Below are positions 1 through 11,869 of a DNA stretch of 64,000 bases, in pieces (position 1 is the stretch's first letter; every line of letters begins with the position of its first letter). The notes beneath the pieces are model-generated. The model did no database searches and was not told where the DNA came from. It was given only the letters and a program-made list of their open reading frames with translations. Origin of the DNA: Taxawa tesnikishii (nom. ined.) (Eukaryota > Ascomycota > Dothideomycetes > Dothideales); the NCBI GenBank assembly GCA_030247885.1, contig JAPDRO010000004.1, forward strand, positions 930,001 to 994,000, given 5' to 3'. The position numbers and the translations under genes are program-made.

Positions 1-1306
1 AGAACCTCTACACACTCCTTTTCTGATGGCATGTATCACTACATGTCGGAGTATTTGAGTCCTGACTCTTGTGTGCTTTGGATGTCTAATGGAGAGATGC
101 AGTTCTACCACAACCCAGTCCACTGCATGACCTCATCGTCCGTGGCGTCTGACCTGTCATGCATCCCGCTGTGACTGCTCAGCCTTGCGGTTCAGCCCTG
201 TTGCTCTATGTCCCATATCACTCTCCGGCATTACTCCGCCTACGCGTCTCACACCTTGTGTCTCATCTGGTTCTATCTGTTGGCATCAGGCAGTAACCGA
301 CTACAACTCTCACAGTCCGAACTTCGATACTGACCGCCTGCCCGGAATTCCTGGCGTGACGCAGGCGATGCTACCGCTGCGTCAGCAGCGGAGTGATGGT
401 GGGACAGAAGAGAGGTACCTAGCCATCCCCTGGCCGAAGTCGTTGCTTGACGACACCATGCCGTGGGCCGTCGAAGGGCAAAGAGGGTACAGGTGGGATA
501 TTTATATCGCACCGACTTGGACGTGGCGAGCGTCTGCGGTCTGGACAGCTTTGGTACTCAGAACCACAAGGAGAGGTACAAGAGACGCAAGCGTTTGTGT
601 GCTGTTTTGAATGTCGACGCGAATCCGCTAGCGATCAATGAAATGGGTTAAATGACGGCACGGACGCTGACCTTGAACGCTTCATTTGCGAAGACTGTTG
701 TCGATGGCCACGGTGACTATGACCTTTTTCCATGTTCGCAGAGACTCTCGGACACCGCGATCATCCGATGACCAACAGCATGGAGTTCTGTTCTCTTCTC
801 GACATTTGCACACCAACAAGATTCTCCAGCGATCTGGACTGCGGGCTCTCCGATGAACTGCGTGAGAACCCGGAGAATAGAAGGACAATCGAATTATCTT
901 GATTTAGCTTCGAGACCGTCAGATGATACTCCAGAGGAATAGACTTTGAAGTACGAAGAGTGGGGTACATTGAGTTCTCGTTCAAAAGTACTCTTGGGCA
1001 GGAGAAGCAAAGGAGCCGGTACCTACATGCGAAGACGAAGAAGCTAGCATGGAAAGGCTTGAACGGAGAAACATTACCATCATGTAGAAAGGGCGAGCTT
1101 GAGCCTTGCCCGCCGTCTTGCAGCCCGGGCAAGTAATTCTCCAAAGTGATTAACAGAACGACCGGCAAGGAGATGGTTTTCTCAACGCAGATGCGAGATC
1201 GTAGCAAACAGACACCTGCTTGATCAGTGCTACGGTATGACCATACTGTCCATGTATGCCTAGAGTGTTCCCGAAAGGACAATGTCGAAAACCCGTTCTA
1301 TTCCTT
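1..1306. other. intergenic, no gene recognised
   Basis: Open frames here are short, mutually overlapping on both strands and resemble no family I know. No tRNA or repeat was seen. This is probably the downstream flank of the dehydrogenase gene that ends at 1307, plus unassigned sequence. Confidence 0.5.
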
Positions 1307-2159
1307 TTACAACGGGACCAACCCATCCTTGCCAATGACCCTCCCTACAACATCATCCCTCTCGCCCTCCACAACACTTACATACACCTTCGCCCCGATG
1401 CTCGGATGTCCCGCACCCATCTCCTCCGCTTGATCCCTCATGTTCCCCAGATTCGTTGCCAAAAACCCAGGTGCAACACCCCACACCTTCACCCTATCTG
1501 CCTTCAGCTTATGGTTCCAATCCAGCATCAGCATGTTGAGCGCCGTTTTGCTGCAGCGGTAACCGATCGTCTCAAAGTCAACAGGTGGCTTGGGCCATCC
1601 TGCCGGCTGCGGCGGCGTCGGGAAATAGTCCTCGATTGCCACTGTCATATGGGAAAGGCCTGCTACGAAGAGCAGGCGCGGATCGATGGATTCGAGAAGG
1701 AGCGGCATGAAGGTCCAGGTCGTGAGGTGTGCGCCGGTTACGTTCGTGTCGTAGGCTTTGTTGAAGCATTCGCGGAGGGAGACGTTACCGTGTTTCCATT
1801 CGGGATCGAAGGCGGCACCAGCCTGGAACATGTCAGCAGTGATGCCATGTCAGGAACGACATCAAGGGATAGTGTACGTTGTTGATGAGGGCATCGACAT
1901 GTCCCGGACTGGCTTTCACTTGCTCAAAGGCCTTCTGGATTGAGTCGTCGCTGGTGACGTCCAGGACCAGCGGTTCAACGGAATTGCTCGAGTTTGAGAC
2001 TTCCTTGCGGATAGACTCGATGGCGGACTGCGCCTTTTCCAGAGTACGGCTGGCGAGGAGAACGTGGTAAGGCTTTTCAGACTCCAAGAACGCCTTAACG
2101 GCCTCGTAACCCACGCCGCTGTTGCCGCCAGTGATGAGCACGACCTTTGATGAAGACAT
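1307..2159 (-). CDS. short-chain dehydrogenase/reductase (SDR)
   Basis: A classical NAD(P)-dependent SDR of 265 aa in two exons, 2159-1878 and 1822-1307, with a 55-nt intron (1823-1877). The splice rebuilds the family NNAG motif: INN lies before the intron and AGAAFD after it. The start at 2159 gives MSSSKVVLITGG with the Rossmann TGGNSGVG motif at residues 10-17. The catalytic Tyr-x3-Lys is visible as YRCSK, and a preceding Ser (GLSHM) is the likely third residue. The product is soluble, with no signal peptide. SDRs reduce or oxidise carbonyl and alcohol groups on many substrates; the substrate cannot be told from sequence. There are no pathway neighbours. The reading frame is intact, unlike many genes in this window. 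Confidence 0.9.
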
Positions 2160-3003
2160 TGCGGCAACGTGCTTTCGGAATCGCTAGATGGCTGGCTCGT
2201 CTGCTTCGTCTATCGCCTGCCTCGAGCATCTTGTCCGTGACAGACCGTCCGCTTTTATATACATCTTCCGCCATCGAGACGGGCTTTCGAAGGAAGCATA
2301 CACCCACCGTCCGTCTCGAGTTCGGGTTCTCCGGTGGTCTCTTATGTCCTATCTCCGCATTCCTGGTAACAAGGCTCACTTGGTCGATACAACGTACAGG
2401 TAAGCCAGGTTGATGCGAGTCTTTCGGGGATTTGAGTGACGCCAAACTCCAGGTGGCAACTGACTAGCCTTGACAGGCATTTCATCTGGTCATATAGGCG
2501 GGTACATATGTCTACAAGAGTCAGAATGGCCAACAACCAAGGCAAATCTATTAACAATACGGCGGCTCACATCCAGGAAAGGCTCGGGTCACCCTGGTCG
2601 ATGTTAGGAGATAAGGAAGAACAGGAGGGAAGACTGTTGCCCGCACCTTGCCTATTTAGGCTATACCCACGAACGGGCAATTGGCACCGCTCTTCGTTTT
2701 ACATGATTCCGAGTATGTTTTGGGGCATCAACACGCGGTAGATGCTCTATGGCGTTGCCTTGAGTACGACCTTTCGTCCCCTTGTAGTGATTATGATGTT
2801 CGAGCGAAGTGGAGTGACGAGATGATGGAGTCGCTGGAGGCAACGGCTTTCGGACCTTCTACGGGCAAACCCCAATAGGCTTCAAGCAACTCTTCCAACC
2901 AATCGATTAATGGATCGTGAGACGTTACCCATCCCAGGAGCCAGATACAACCCTTTCATTTAATTACAACGTGCCTGTTTCCCAGGCACCCTGTGACTTC
3001 ATC
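2160..3003. other. intergenic between SDR and DUF218 genes
   Basis: A divergent upstream region shared by the SDR gene (-) and the DUF218 gene (+). Short ORFs here match nothing I recognise, and no repeat or RNA gene was seen. Confidence 0.45.
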
Positions 3004-3809
3004 ATGGCCACCGACCAAAGCACCATCTCAGACATCAACCTCATATCCTCATTCTTATCCGATCCCCAAATCACAGACCTCACTCGCCAGCCCAATGCCG
3101 AGTGCATAGTCGTCTGTGCCTCAGCCGTCCTTCACGGCGCCGAAACCATTTTCCGCGGACTCGAGAATGGGTCCTTGCATGCGAGAACGCTCGTCCTAGT
3201 CGGGGGAATCGGCCACTCGACGCAGCTGATGCGAGATGCTGTGTCTCGCCATCCTAAGTATCATGCGCTCGCCGATAGCACAAAGAGCCTTCCGGAAGCA
3301 CGAATCCTTGAGCTCATTTTGGAGAGATGGTTTGACGTGGAGAGAATCAAAGGGAAAGGCTGTCACGTTCTTGTTGAAGACCGGTCGACGAATTGCGGTG
3401 CGAATGCTTCCGAGACGCGGAAAGTGCTCGAGCAAGCAGCGGTCATGCCAAGTACAGTCATGATAAATCAGGATCCGACGATGGCGCGCAGGACGAGGGC
3501 TTCGTTTGTGAGAGTCTACGAAGATCTAGAACATCGACCAACGTTTTTGAGCTGTCCTGTTTTTGTGCCCACGATGCAGGAGTCCGAGTCGGACGGAGGC
3601 ATGGAATATGCCAACTCGGACGTCCCGACGGAGCAACTGTGGGAACCATCGCGCTTCTTGGACTTGATATTGGGGAGGTTCCAAGATTGAGGGATGATGA
3701 AAATGGTTACGGACCGCGCGGTCGGGGTTTCATATCGCATGTCGACATTCCGGCAGACGTCGAACAAGCGTGGCAAAAGCTGCGGAATTCGTTCCAAGGA
3801 AGTCGGTAG
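3004..3809 (+). CDS. DUF218 (YdcF/SanA-like) protein, frame broken once
   Basis: This resembles fungal DUF218 proteins: a hydrophobic strand with [16 protein letters not shown], a [10 protein letters not shown] loop and a [15 protein letters not shown] segment that matches the conserved Asn/Glu region. ATG 3004 is preferred (MATDQST); an in-frame ATG at 2917 would add 29 residues. The frame closes early at 3690, but the expected C-terminus ([17 protein letters not shown]) continues in the next frame to a stop at 3809. One missing G in the G-run 3672-3675 would restore a 268-aa protein, which suits the family. The biochemical role in fungi is unknown; bacterial SanA/ElyC relatives act in the cell envelope. 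The 3' end overlaps an antisense ORF. Confidence 0.75.
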
Positions 3810-4279
3810 CTTTGCACCATAGACTGAGTCAAGCACCACCAGGCGGTATACGACAGCAAGACTGCCTCGCCGGCTCGCCTTGCAGGGGCATCTTTGAGAC
3901 TACAGTGAAGATATTCCTCCGTACATGCGATCGCAGCGGGGCCACATACGGGAGCGATGCCGTTCTTTCTCGAGACAAGCTTGTCTGCATCCTGAATCAT
4001 CATGTTGGAGAACTTCAAGGGTTCCTCACGGATGAGGATGGAGGAGTTGACCGGAAGAATGTTGCGGCAATGGAACAGTGGCAGCGTCTCCTGGCAGACC
4101 AGGCGGCAGGCGCGAGAAATGGCTGGGAGGGAACAAGTCTCGCGAGACCGGCTGTCGTCGCTGTCAAAAACCTTGTGGCTTTTAATGGTGGCGAATTCAG
4201 CACGTGGAACGACGAGGTTGTGGATGCGGTTACATATTCCAGGTGCCGTGTTGAACAGAGATGCTGAGGACGGATTCAC
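3707..4279 (-). CDS. possible F-box-like/2EXR-type fungal ORF
   Basis: A 190-codon ORF starting at 4279. Its N-terminal part ([15 protein letters not shown]) resembles the LPGEIRNRIY motif of a large family of fungal proteins, and [15 protein letters not shown] resembles the LLRVCRQIRRE segment that usually follows. The last 60 or so residues lie antisense to the DUF218 C-terminus and look like chance coding. Length and motif order suit the family but the match is weak. The ORF may be a decayed member, or a real gene whose 3' end is mis-framed. The family's function is unknown. Confidence 0.3.
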   Translation of the reverse strand: MNPSSASLFNTAPGICNRIHNLVVPRAEFATIKSHKVFDSDDSRSRETCSLPAISRACRLVCQETLPLFHCRNILPVNSSILIREEPLKFSNMMIQDADKLVSRKNGIAPVCGPAAIACTEEYLHCSLKDAPARRAGEAVLLSYTAWWCLTQSMVQSYRLPWNEFRSFCHACSTSAGMSTCDMKPRPRGP

Positions 4280-6246
4280 GGACGGCTGGGCTGGCGGTTC
4301 ACGCGCAAACAGATGCCATCAACGTGTAAACCTGATGTAAGCACTTACCTGTCATCTTTTGTGAACTCACACCACCACGCCACGCTCATTCAAGATGGTG
4401 GTATTCCAAAAGACGAGTTATGGGTTTTGGTTTGATTCGAGAGACAGTGAAGGCTTGTCATTCATCGATGTATCTGACGTTTGTCGCATCGAGCCTGCGC
4501 TCTGGCTACTGGTATGAGTCCAAGGCCAAATCTTCCTCTTCTCACCGCACTTACTCCCGTTTATCCCGCAACGGCACATGGTTTTGCCGTACTACAGATC
4601 ATTTTGTGTAGCCAAGAGGACAATGAACGATCAGAGCGCAGAATGCCAATCAGATCCAGACCGAACACCTCTCACTCTGAAGTCCGCATAGCAATCACCA
4701 GTTCGATTCCGTGACCTCTGTACGACAATGGTTAGACTGGATTCAGTGAAACGTCTGTATCATACTGAGGTTTGGCATTATTAGACTGATAGGTATGGAA
4801 GTACCATTCAGTCATGAGCACTGCGCCCATAACGATCTCGAATCTTGTACAAACATCTAACGGCCGAACACCCCTCGGACAACCGCCACGGAGGAGCCCA
4901 ATCTCTTCGTGTCCACCCAACTCCCAAGGTACGAAGAGGTCGCCCAGCACCGGCGCATCACAGATGAAGTGCTATACGTCAAGCAGGAGAGGTTTCAATC
5001 CCCTGAAAAGCTGTTGACTGATATGGTTTTGCTCAAGGCATACCACCAAGCCTTCTTTGCAGACTACAATCAACCCCTCGGCAATCAGAGCTAGGCCAAG
5101 CAGTGGGATGTAATCTTATGTACAAGCCAATCGGTCTTGCATACTGGAACCATTTCACACCCTTCCCAGTGCAATCACTATCCATTCATCATTTTCTTAC
5201 CGATACAGATTTTCATAAGATCTTCCTTCGCTTCTGTAAACATTTACTCCGTACCTTGCAATGAAACAACTTAGAAACAGGATGAAGGATCCAAGCATGA
5301 CCGACAATGGAAAATCGATAATTGGGCGTGTTGGTAACACCTCCACCGAACGTATGGAAGACGTTGAGCTCAACCTTGAGGATGGACAGAAAATCACAGA
5401 AACCAACAGATCTTGGTCCGCTCGTGTAAACACTACTACGGGGATCGAGAATGTAGATTAACCAATGAAAGCTGACAGATTACAGTGTTCGCCAATCTCT
5501 GCACAGAAGATGTCAAAGAGCGAGCATAAAGATTGATGGCTGTTGAATCTCTCTTATACCTCTTCAGCTGGTACTGTTGCGTTTCGTAGCGCTTAACGAA
5601 CTCTTAGATCTTGAAACAGCCGGCAACCGATTAATTTCAGAAGTATGTTTCACGTGACTGATGGTTGCTAAGGTTACGGAACGCGGGGGTCAAATCACGG
5701 GGCAAGAACATTTCGTTCTCTTTGAGCGTCAATAGCCAGGCGTTGGAGGAAGGGTTCGTGAATATTTGATTGGTGGTATCTGGATGATGTGTAGCTAGTT
5801 ACTTGAAGGAAGCGCCGATGACAAACGAAGACACTGATTCACAGCGGGAGCACGCATCGCTTTCCTAGTTTCAGGCGCAAAAAGCGCAAGACAGGAGGGC
5901 TCGATCTTGTGGGCAACACACTGAAAAGTAAGGAGATATCACGAATTTCACTGCCCGCCCTTCTTGCCGCCCACATAATCTGATGGTGCACTGATGTGGG
6001 AGTTGATCTTGAGAGGGGCTCAGAATCTTGTTCAGGAAACGATGAGACAGTGCCAGTGTGGGTAACATGATGAACGCACTGCTCCGATGCCATGGAGGAT
6101 AAGGTATTATATGCATTTCGTCCATGGTTTTCAAAGTTTCCCGACAATGCGTCAGTGTAAGAACGCCCGAACGCCATGCTCCCTTATTATACAATAATCA
6201 GTTAATGCAGAACCACCGGGCAAGGAATGCCCGTCAAACAACCTAT
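4280..6246. other. intergenic, about 2 kb, nothing recognised
   Basis: Only short ORFs (under 115 codons) occur here. None resembles a known family and none pairs with plausible splice sites into a longer product. No tRNA, repeat array or transposon protein was seen. It lies downstream of the Ecm3-like gene, so part is probably its 3' UTR. Confidence 0.45.
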
Positions 6247-8061
6247 CTATGCAGCAGCCCACTCAACGACCTCTAGGGCGAGCATTACCAGCACAAGCGT
6301 ACTGGGCAGAATCCTATAATCACTCAGGTCAACAGATATCCAACAGCGTATAGAGCACTCAGATGGGTTAGGAGTCACATACCAGACAACGTAGCTCTGG
6401 AAGAGCAACCTGCTCATAGCGCCCATGAAGACGTTATTGATCTGGCAAATCTGGGCCAGTTGCAGAGCGCTCGGCGCGCCCGTGAGCAAGAAACAGACGA
6501 TGACGAAAATGGGGTCGTCCAGGATGCTGACAGGCACGTATTTGGCGATCAAAGCAAGGATAGGGGCCATGACGATGGTCGGGAGGAGCATTCGAGAGAC
6601 CAGACTGGCGATCAGGAGGTTGCGCTCCTCCCTCTTAGCCTCAGGAGTTTGATTACCTTCTTCCTTGGGAAGTGTGTTTCGAGCGAGGTTTGCACCAAGG
6701 ACGACAAGGATCAGAGGAACGGCTACACCGCCGGATTGGGCGACCGCGCGCGTGACCGAGTTCTCGATGAAAGTGCCTTTGTCGAAGAAGAGGTGCTGGA
6801 GCTTTGGCACGGAAGCAACGATGATAGCGATCAACATGGCCCAAAGGGGTGGGTTCATAAAAGCCCAGAGGCCGCGCAAAAACTTCATGGTGTGAAAGTG
6901 GATGGTGGATAGGACTTTCTGCACGCCCCTAGGAAGCCGGCGGAAGATGTTGTGGAAGGAGGTGGAGATGGTAGAAGAAACCCGGAAGTAGGCTCTCTGA
7001 ATAGTGCTCCACATATGACGGAAGTAAGCCTTGACGCCAGTTGGAGGTGCAGCATTTCCGCTAGACGATCCGGATCCGTAAGTGGGAAACTGCGTGATAT
7101 GACCTGTGGAGCGTTGCCTTGGGCCCATGCTGCCAGCCATGTTACCCGGTCCGGACCCAACAACGTTTCCATCGGCAGGTGTGGGAAGGACCTCAGGAAG
7201 CTGTCTGGGAGTCTCATCTTCCTCAGAAGTTATGGATGCGGTGGTGGGCGATTGCGATCCGGATCCGTAGTCGGAATCGATTAACCGGCCGTTTTGGTTG
7301 TTCTTGTTCGTGTCCTCCGGCTCGTCACGGTAACGGTCTTCTCCGCGACCCTCCTCAATGAGGTTTTGCTCGGCGTCTCCCCTTCTTCAGTCTTGTAATG
7401 GCTTGCAGGCTTCAGAAGCACGTTGTAGCCCCAAGTCCAACGGACCAATTGACCTAGCTGCTGAAAGATGAGAAGGTACAAGATGCCACGAGCAGCGACC
7501 TCGTTGTCGTTGTCGCCCGGTACCTTGTCCCAGTGGAGTCCTTTTAGGGTCTTCGAGAGCGAGATGACGAGGGAGATGGGGAGAGAGTTGGAGTTGCCAA
7601 AGACCTGCGTACAGTCAGTTTGGTCAACCATCCACCATCGTGTAACTGGTACGTACACCCATGGCTACGACGAAGTTGGACTGTCTCTTTTTGAATCTGA
7701 AAGCCTTAGAAACGGCCTTGGCGCACACGAAAGACACGAGTGTCTGTACGACAAAGATGAGTGGGATAACGGCAAGGTCGCTGAGCTTGTCGGCCGTGAG
7801 CTGAGACGCAAGCTTGGTAAAGACTCGGGGTGGTCAGCGGACAAGCTCTGCTTTGACGCGGTCCTTACACCTACCAAGGCATGGTGTGAAGAGCTGTACG
7901 TTGAGGTTGGCGACCATCTTCTGGGAATCTGCGTCGAACATGCCCTGTCTCGCGACAACATAACCGGGCAAGCTCACGCAGACCACCTCGAGCACGGCCT
8001 CAAAGACCAGCAATACCAAGTGGCCGAAGTTTGGGTGGGATGAATGAGCTCCCGTCTTCAT
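6247..8061 (-). CDS. ecm3: Ecm3-like auxin-efflux-carrier family membrane transporter
   Basis: A member of the auxin efflux carrier/PIN-like family related to yeast Ecm3, a probable transporter of the ER or other endomembranes. Exons are 8061-7875, 7823-7657, 7604-6383 and 6313-6247; introns are 51, 52 and 69 nt. The N-terminal helices include HLVLLVFEAVLEVVCVSLPG and NLNVQLFTPCLVFTKLASQL. A long hydrophilic Ser/Gly-rich loop follows, then C-terminal helices (FMNPPLWAMLIAIIVASVP, PIFVIVCFLLTGAPSALQLA, PSTLVLVMLALEVVEW). The frame breaks once in the loop at the C-run 7379-7382 (+ strand); one more base gives 547 aa. Upstream in-frame ATGs at 8094 and 8187 would lengthen the N-terminus. I chose 8061 because the family begins close to the HPNFGHLV motif. 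Confidence 0.85.
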
Positions 8062-8187
8062 GATCTCCACCCAGCCATTGTCCCCGAACATGGGCATCTC
8101 GGTGGAAGCTTCGACGATTCTCTTCTGTTTCAATGTTGCGACGGCGTTGGCCAGGCGGTAGGAAGTAGGATGGGTGAACCAGGCCAT

Positions 8188-9840
8188 TATGTAGGATATG
8201 GATATGGAATGGTCTGAGTTTGTTCACTGAGTTTGTTCAGAAGCTACCACTCGCGTTCGTGCGAGGGTTCGATGACCAGGGTACTGCTTTTTCGCTGGTT
8301 GGCTGCGACGATAAGGGAACTGCGTCACGCAACGGGCGCCCGTGGAGTTGTTGTTAGTCAAAGAGACTCCTGGGGCGGGAAACGTTGGGATATTGGGAAG
8401 GAGGGAGGGAGGGGCTAGGTAGAGATGGAGGCAGAGGTAAAGACAAAGCTCAAGGAAGAGCGCGTTTTCAGTCAGAGGAATCCATCCAGGTACGGAGGGT
8501 GTGCTTGCTTCCGCGTCTTGGTCTTGGATGCTGATGCGCGTACCTTGGTTTGCGGAGGCTTGAGTGATGGAAGCGCCCAAAGCGCTGCCCAGAACGCTGG
8601 GATCGTCGCAAGGCAAGGGCAGTCGCTCTGGGCGCCAAGACGATCTGGTTAGGGAAAAGCCTTCGGAGCTATCCACCCGCCAGCAGCGGCCCGTTTCAAG
8701 TCCATCGCAACTTGCGCTCTCCAGAGCAGAGCGACGACTCTTGTGGACGAACGACGCTATCACAACAATGATGCAGCAACGACAACGGAAGACCCCCGTG
8801 CATATTACACATCTGGATGCACGCCTTGCTCGGCTGCCCTTTACGGCGGCTGCGACGCTGCCGTAGCATTGAGAGGAAACCCACGACGGAGCGGCCTGGA
8901 GCCGACGGCGTCGAATCGGCTTGGCCTTGCAATAGTGAGTAACCATCACTATAAAGACTACCGCCGCCGGTGCCACTCCACTCCGCGAGAAGTCCAAGTT
9001 TCTTTGGCCAACTCTTCGCTTGCTGTGGCTGAGCACGCTGGACTTGGAATCTGCTCGGAATCGTGCTCAGACATCGAAAATTTCAATTCCGAGGATCGAG
9101 CAGCGTGCATCCCAGAATCGCGCCAAATCTGCCGTGTAGACTCGGGTTGCAACGGCGCGACTTTCTGTAGATAGAACATCATGTACAGTAGCACAGTGCT
9201 GCGCTACGTGCATGCTCATCACGCCGAGCCGCAGGGTTCCTGTGCACAGTAGCCTGCCTGTCACCCTGCGGTAACCCAGGCCCTGACTATCCGATTTAGG
9301 TGATTGCATACTGCTACGGATATGGTTATGCGCGTGGCATGACCGTATATTCATGGCATGGCATAGCATGGCATTCGCTCGCCGGTTGTGATGCAATTTG
9401 CTTTTTCCATCAGCCATTCAGATCTGGCAGACATGTCTCCGCGTGCAAGCCACAATGACTTTCGTGCGTCATCAGTCCTCGTCCACAGCCCACTCCCACC
9501 AGAAACTACGTGTACACCACCGACGTGCATAATCGTCAGAATTTCCCAGTCGTGAGAGCGAGAGCAGACCGCCGCTCCAATCGACCCATACTGTCCCTCT
9601 CGCGTAAGCTCATCAAGAATCAAGAATCAACAAACAAGCCACACGAGGCAACGCTCTCCCCGGTCTCCCCGGTCTCAAACGGAAGGTGCACCGCCACCGT
9701 CGCGACTGCTTTTCCTACCCGCAACGCCCGCGATCTCGGTATCGTTCTGGCACCATACACCCATACGCCCACACCTCCATCACCACCGCATCCAACCTCC
9801 ACCAACTTTCTTGACCTGGCCGCTGTTTCCGCTCACAGCC
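8188..9840. other. divergent upstream region of ecm3-like and pbs2
   Basis: About 1.7 kb separates the two divergent genes. A 270-codon minus-strand ORF at 8224-9036 is Ser/Arg/Cys-rich and shows no family resemblance, so I treat it as non-coding. The stretch 9600-9840 is C-rich and pyrimidine-rich, as in fungal promoters and 5' leaders. Confidence 0.4.
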
Positions 9841-9979
9841 ATGGCGGACCAACTGTCTTCCCTCCCACCTCCCCTCGCCGCCAGCTTCTCCCGCTCCAGC
9901 CCACTCTCCCGACCTGCAAACTCAACCCGAGCCTCAGGCTCCTACACAACTACCACCACGGTTATCTGCTCACCCCACA

Positions 9980-11869
9980 ATGTCCAACGCAACAACGGCG
10001 GGCATGACGGCCTCGTCTACCCCTCTAGGCAATGTCCAATCCGCACGAGGAGGACCGCGGCCACCGCCGAACGTGGGTATGGGAAGAGGCGGTGCACTCA
10101 ATCCCGATATTGCAGCGAAGATGAGGGCTTTCCACCTTACACGCTCTAGCGCACCTCCTCCGGTCAGTCGATCACAGTCTGGCATACCAAACACTCCTGG
10201 ATCTGCTCCACAAACACCCGGGGCTCCGTCACCCGCACCTTCCATGGCGGGCGGCATTCCCAGCAACATCAGGTTACCGCCGGGCATGCAAAGACCGATC
10301 CCTCACAACTTTCAGTCCGCGCCTGCCGTCGCTGGTGTTAGGGGCCCACCAGGCCGAGGGCCTTCTCTGGCGGAGAAACGAGGCTTGAACCTCGCGGGTG
10401 GCCTTCCAGGTCAACAGGGAGCGTCTGCCGGAGGACCACCAGCTGGTGGTAGGGTGAAACCCAGGATGACACTGTCGCAAATAACCGCCAACGGAGACAC
10501 CCCAAGCGATGGGGCACAACAACCTTCCAAGCCCATTTCAGAACTGGATCGTTACTCTGAATTTATCGACAAAGAGACTGGCAGCCTGAAATTCAAAGGC
10601 AAGGCCGTTCTGACCAACAAAGGAGTCGAGTTCGCAAATGGACAGAGCTTCAACATCTCGCTGGACGAGGTCGACACTCTCGACGAGTTGGGCAAGGGCA
10701 ATTACGGCACAGTGTACAAAGTCAGACACGCACGGCCTCAGATGCGGCGTGTAGGACAAGGATTGGCAGGGAACAAAGCCCTCCCTCAAGCGCAACGGCA
10801 AGACGGTACCACCAAACAGGATGGCACGACGGGCATTGTCATGGCCATGAAAGAGCTTCGGCTGGAACTGGACGATGCCAAGTTTGCCGCCATCATCATG
10901 GAGCTCGACATCTTGCACCGGTGTATATCCCCTTCATCGTAGACTTTTACGGAGCCTTTTTCCAGGAGGGTGCTGTATACATCTGTATGGAGTTTATGGA
11001 CGGTGGATCGATCGACAAAATCTACGGTGACGGTATTCCCGAGCACGTCCTGCGCAAGATCACTCTCAACACAACTAGAGGTCTGAAGTCTCTTAAAGAC
11101 GAACACAACATCATCCACCGTGATGTCAAGCCCACCAACATCCTGGTCAACACGCTCGGCGGCGTTAAGATTTGCGACTTCGGAGTCAGCGGAAACCTCG
11201 TTGCGAGTATTGCCAAGACGAACATTGGGTGTCAGAGTTACATGGCGCCCGAACGTATTAGTGGCGGTGGTGTGGCTCAAGCGGGCGCGAACCCAGGTGG
11301 CGGAACCTACAGCGTGCAGAGCGACATTTGGAGTTTGGGCCTTACAATCATCGAGTGCGCTCTGGGAAGGTATCCATACCCGCCTGAGACGTACGATAAC
11401 ATCTTCAGTCAGCTTGCCGTAAGCGTTCTTCAACCCATGTACAAATCTGATCACCAGCTAACATGAGTTACCAGGCCATCGTCGACGGCGAACCCCAGAT
11501 CTCCCAGCCGATAAATTCTCCGAAGCCGCCCGTAACTTCGTCGCCGGCTGTCTGAACAAGATTCCCAAACTGCGTCCCACGTACGCGATGCTTCTGCAGC
11601 ACGCCTGGCTCGCACCTCTGGTCAAACCCGACACCATCGCCGAAGAAGAAGAGGAAGAGGCAGAAACCGAAAACGCAGAGGCACTTGCAATGCAAGATAA
11701 GGCGGCGGAAAGCGAGGCCTGGATTGACAAAGATGTGGGCATGTGGGTGCGCGAGCAACTGGAGAAGAAGCGGAATGGCACGCTCGGAAAGCACCGCAAG
11801 CCCGCTCTGCATGCCGCACCTCTGGACGCGACGACTACGACGAGTCCTGGGAAGCCGGTTGCTGTGTGA
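9980..11869 (+). CDS. pbs2: Pbs2-type MAP kinase kinase (HOG osmostress pathway)
   Basis: A dual-specificity MAPKK that activates Hog1/SakA in osmotic stress. There is a long Pro/Ser-rich N-terminus, then the kinase domain: glycine loop GKGNYGTVYKV, Lys in MAMKEL, catalytic HRDVKPTNIL, DFGVSG and activation loop VASIAKTNIGCQSYMAPER, whose S-x-A-K-T is typical of Pbs2. Exons are 9980-11418 and 11475-11869 (56-nt intron). The frame breaks twice at four-base C-runs, 10929-10932 (between HRCIS and PFIVDFYG) and 11493-11496 (between GEP and DLPADK). One base at each gives 611 aa. An ATG at 9841 (MADQLSS) has the better start context but lies in another frame, so the true N-terminus is uncertain. 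Confidence 0.9.

Noticed and set aside
4690-4720. Possible tRNA B-box (AGTTCGATTCC)
   Set aside because: No matching A-box, anticodon arm or acceptor pairing was found around it.
8224-9036. 270-codon minus-strand ORF upstream of the Ecm3-like gene
   Set aside because: Composition is Ser/Arg/Cys-rich with no family resemblance, ORFs overlap it on the other strand, and it occupies a divergent promoter region.
10920-10945. Programmed frameshift in pbs2 and other genes
   Set aside because: Breaks occur in many unrelated genes at plain homopolymers without a shared slippery heptamer, stop context or structure; sequence error fits better.
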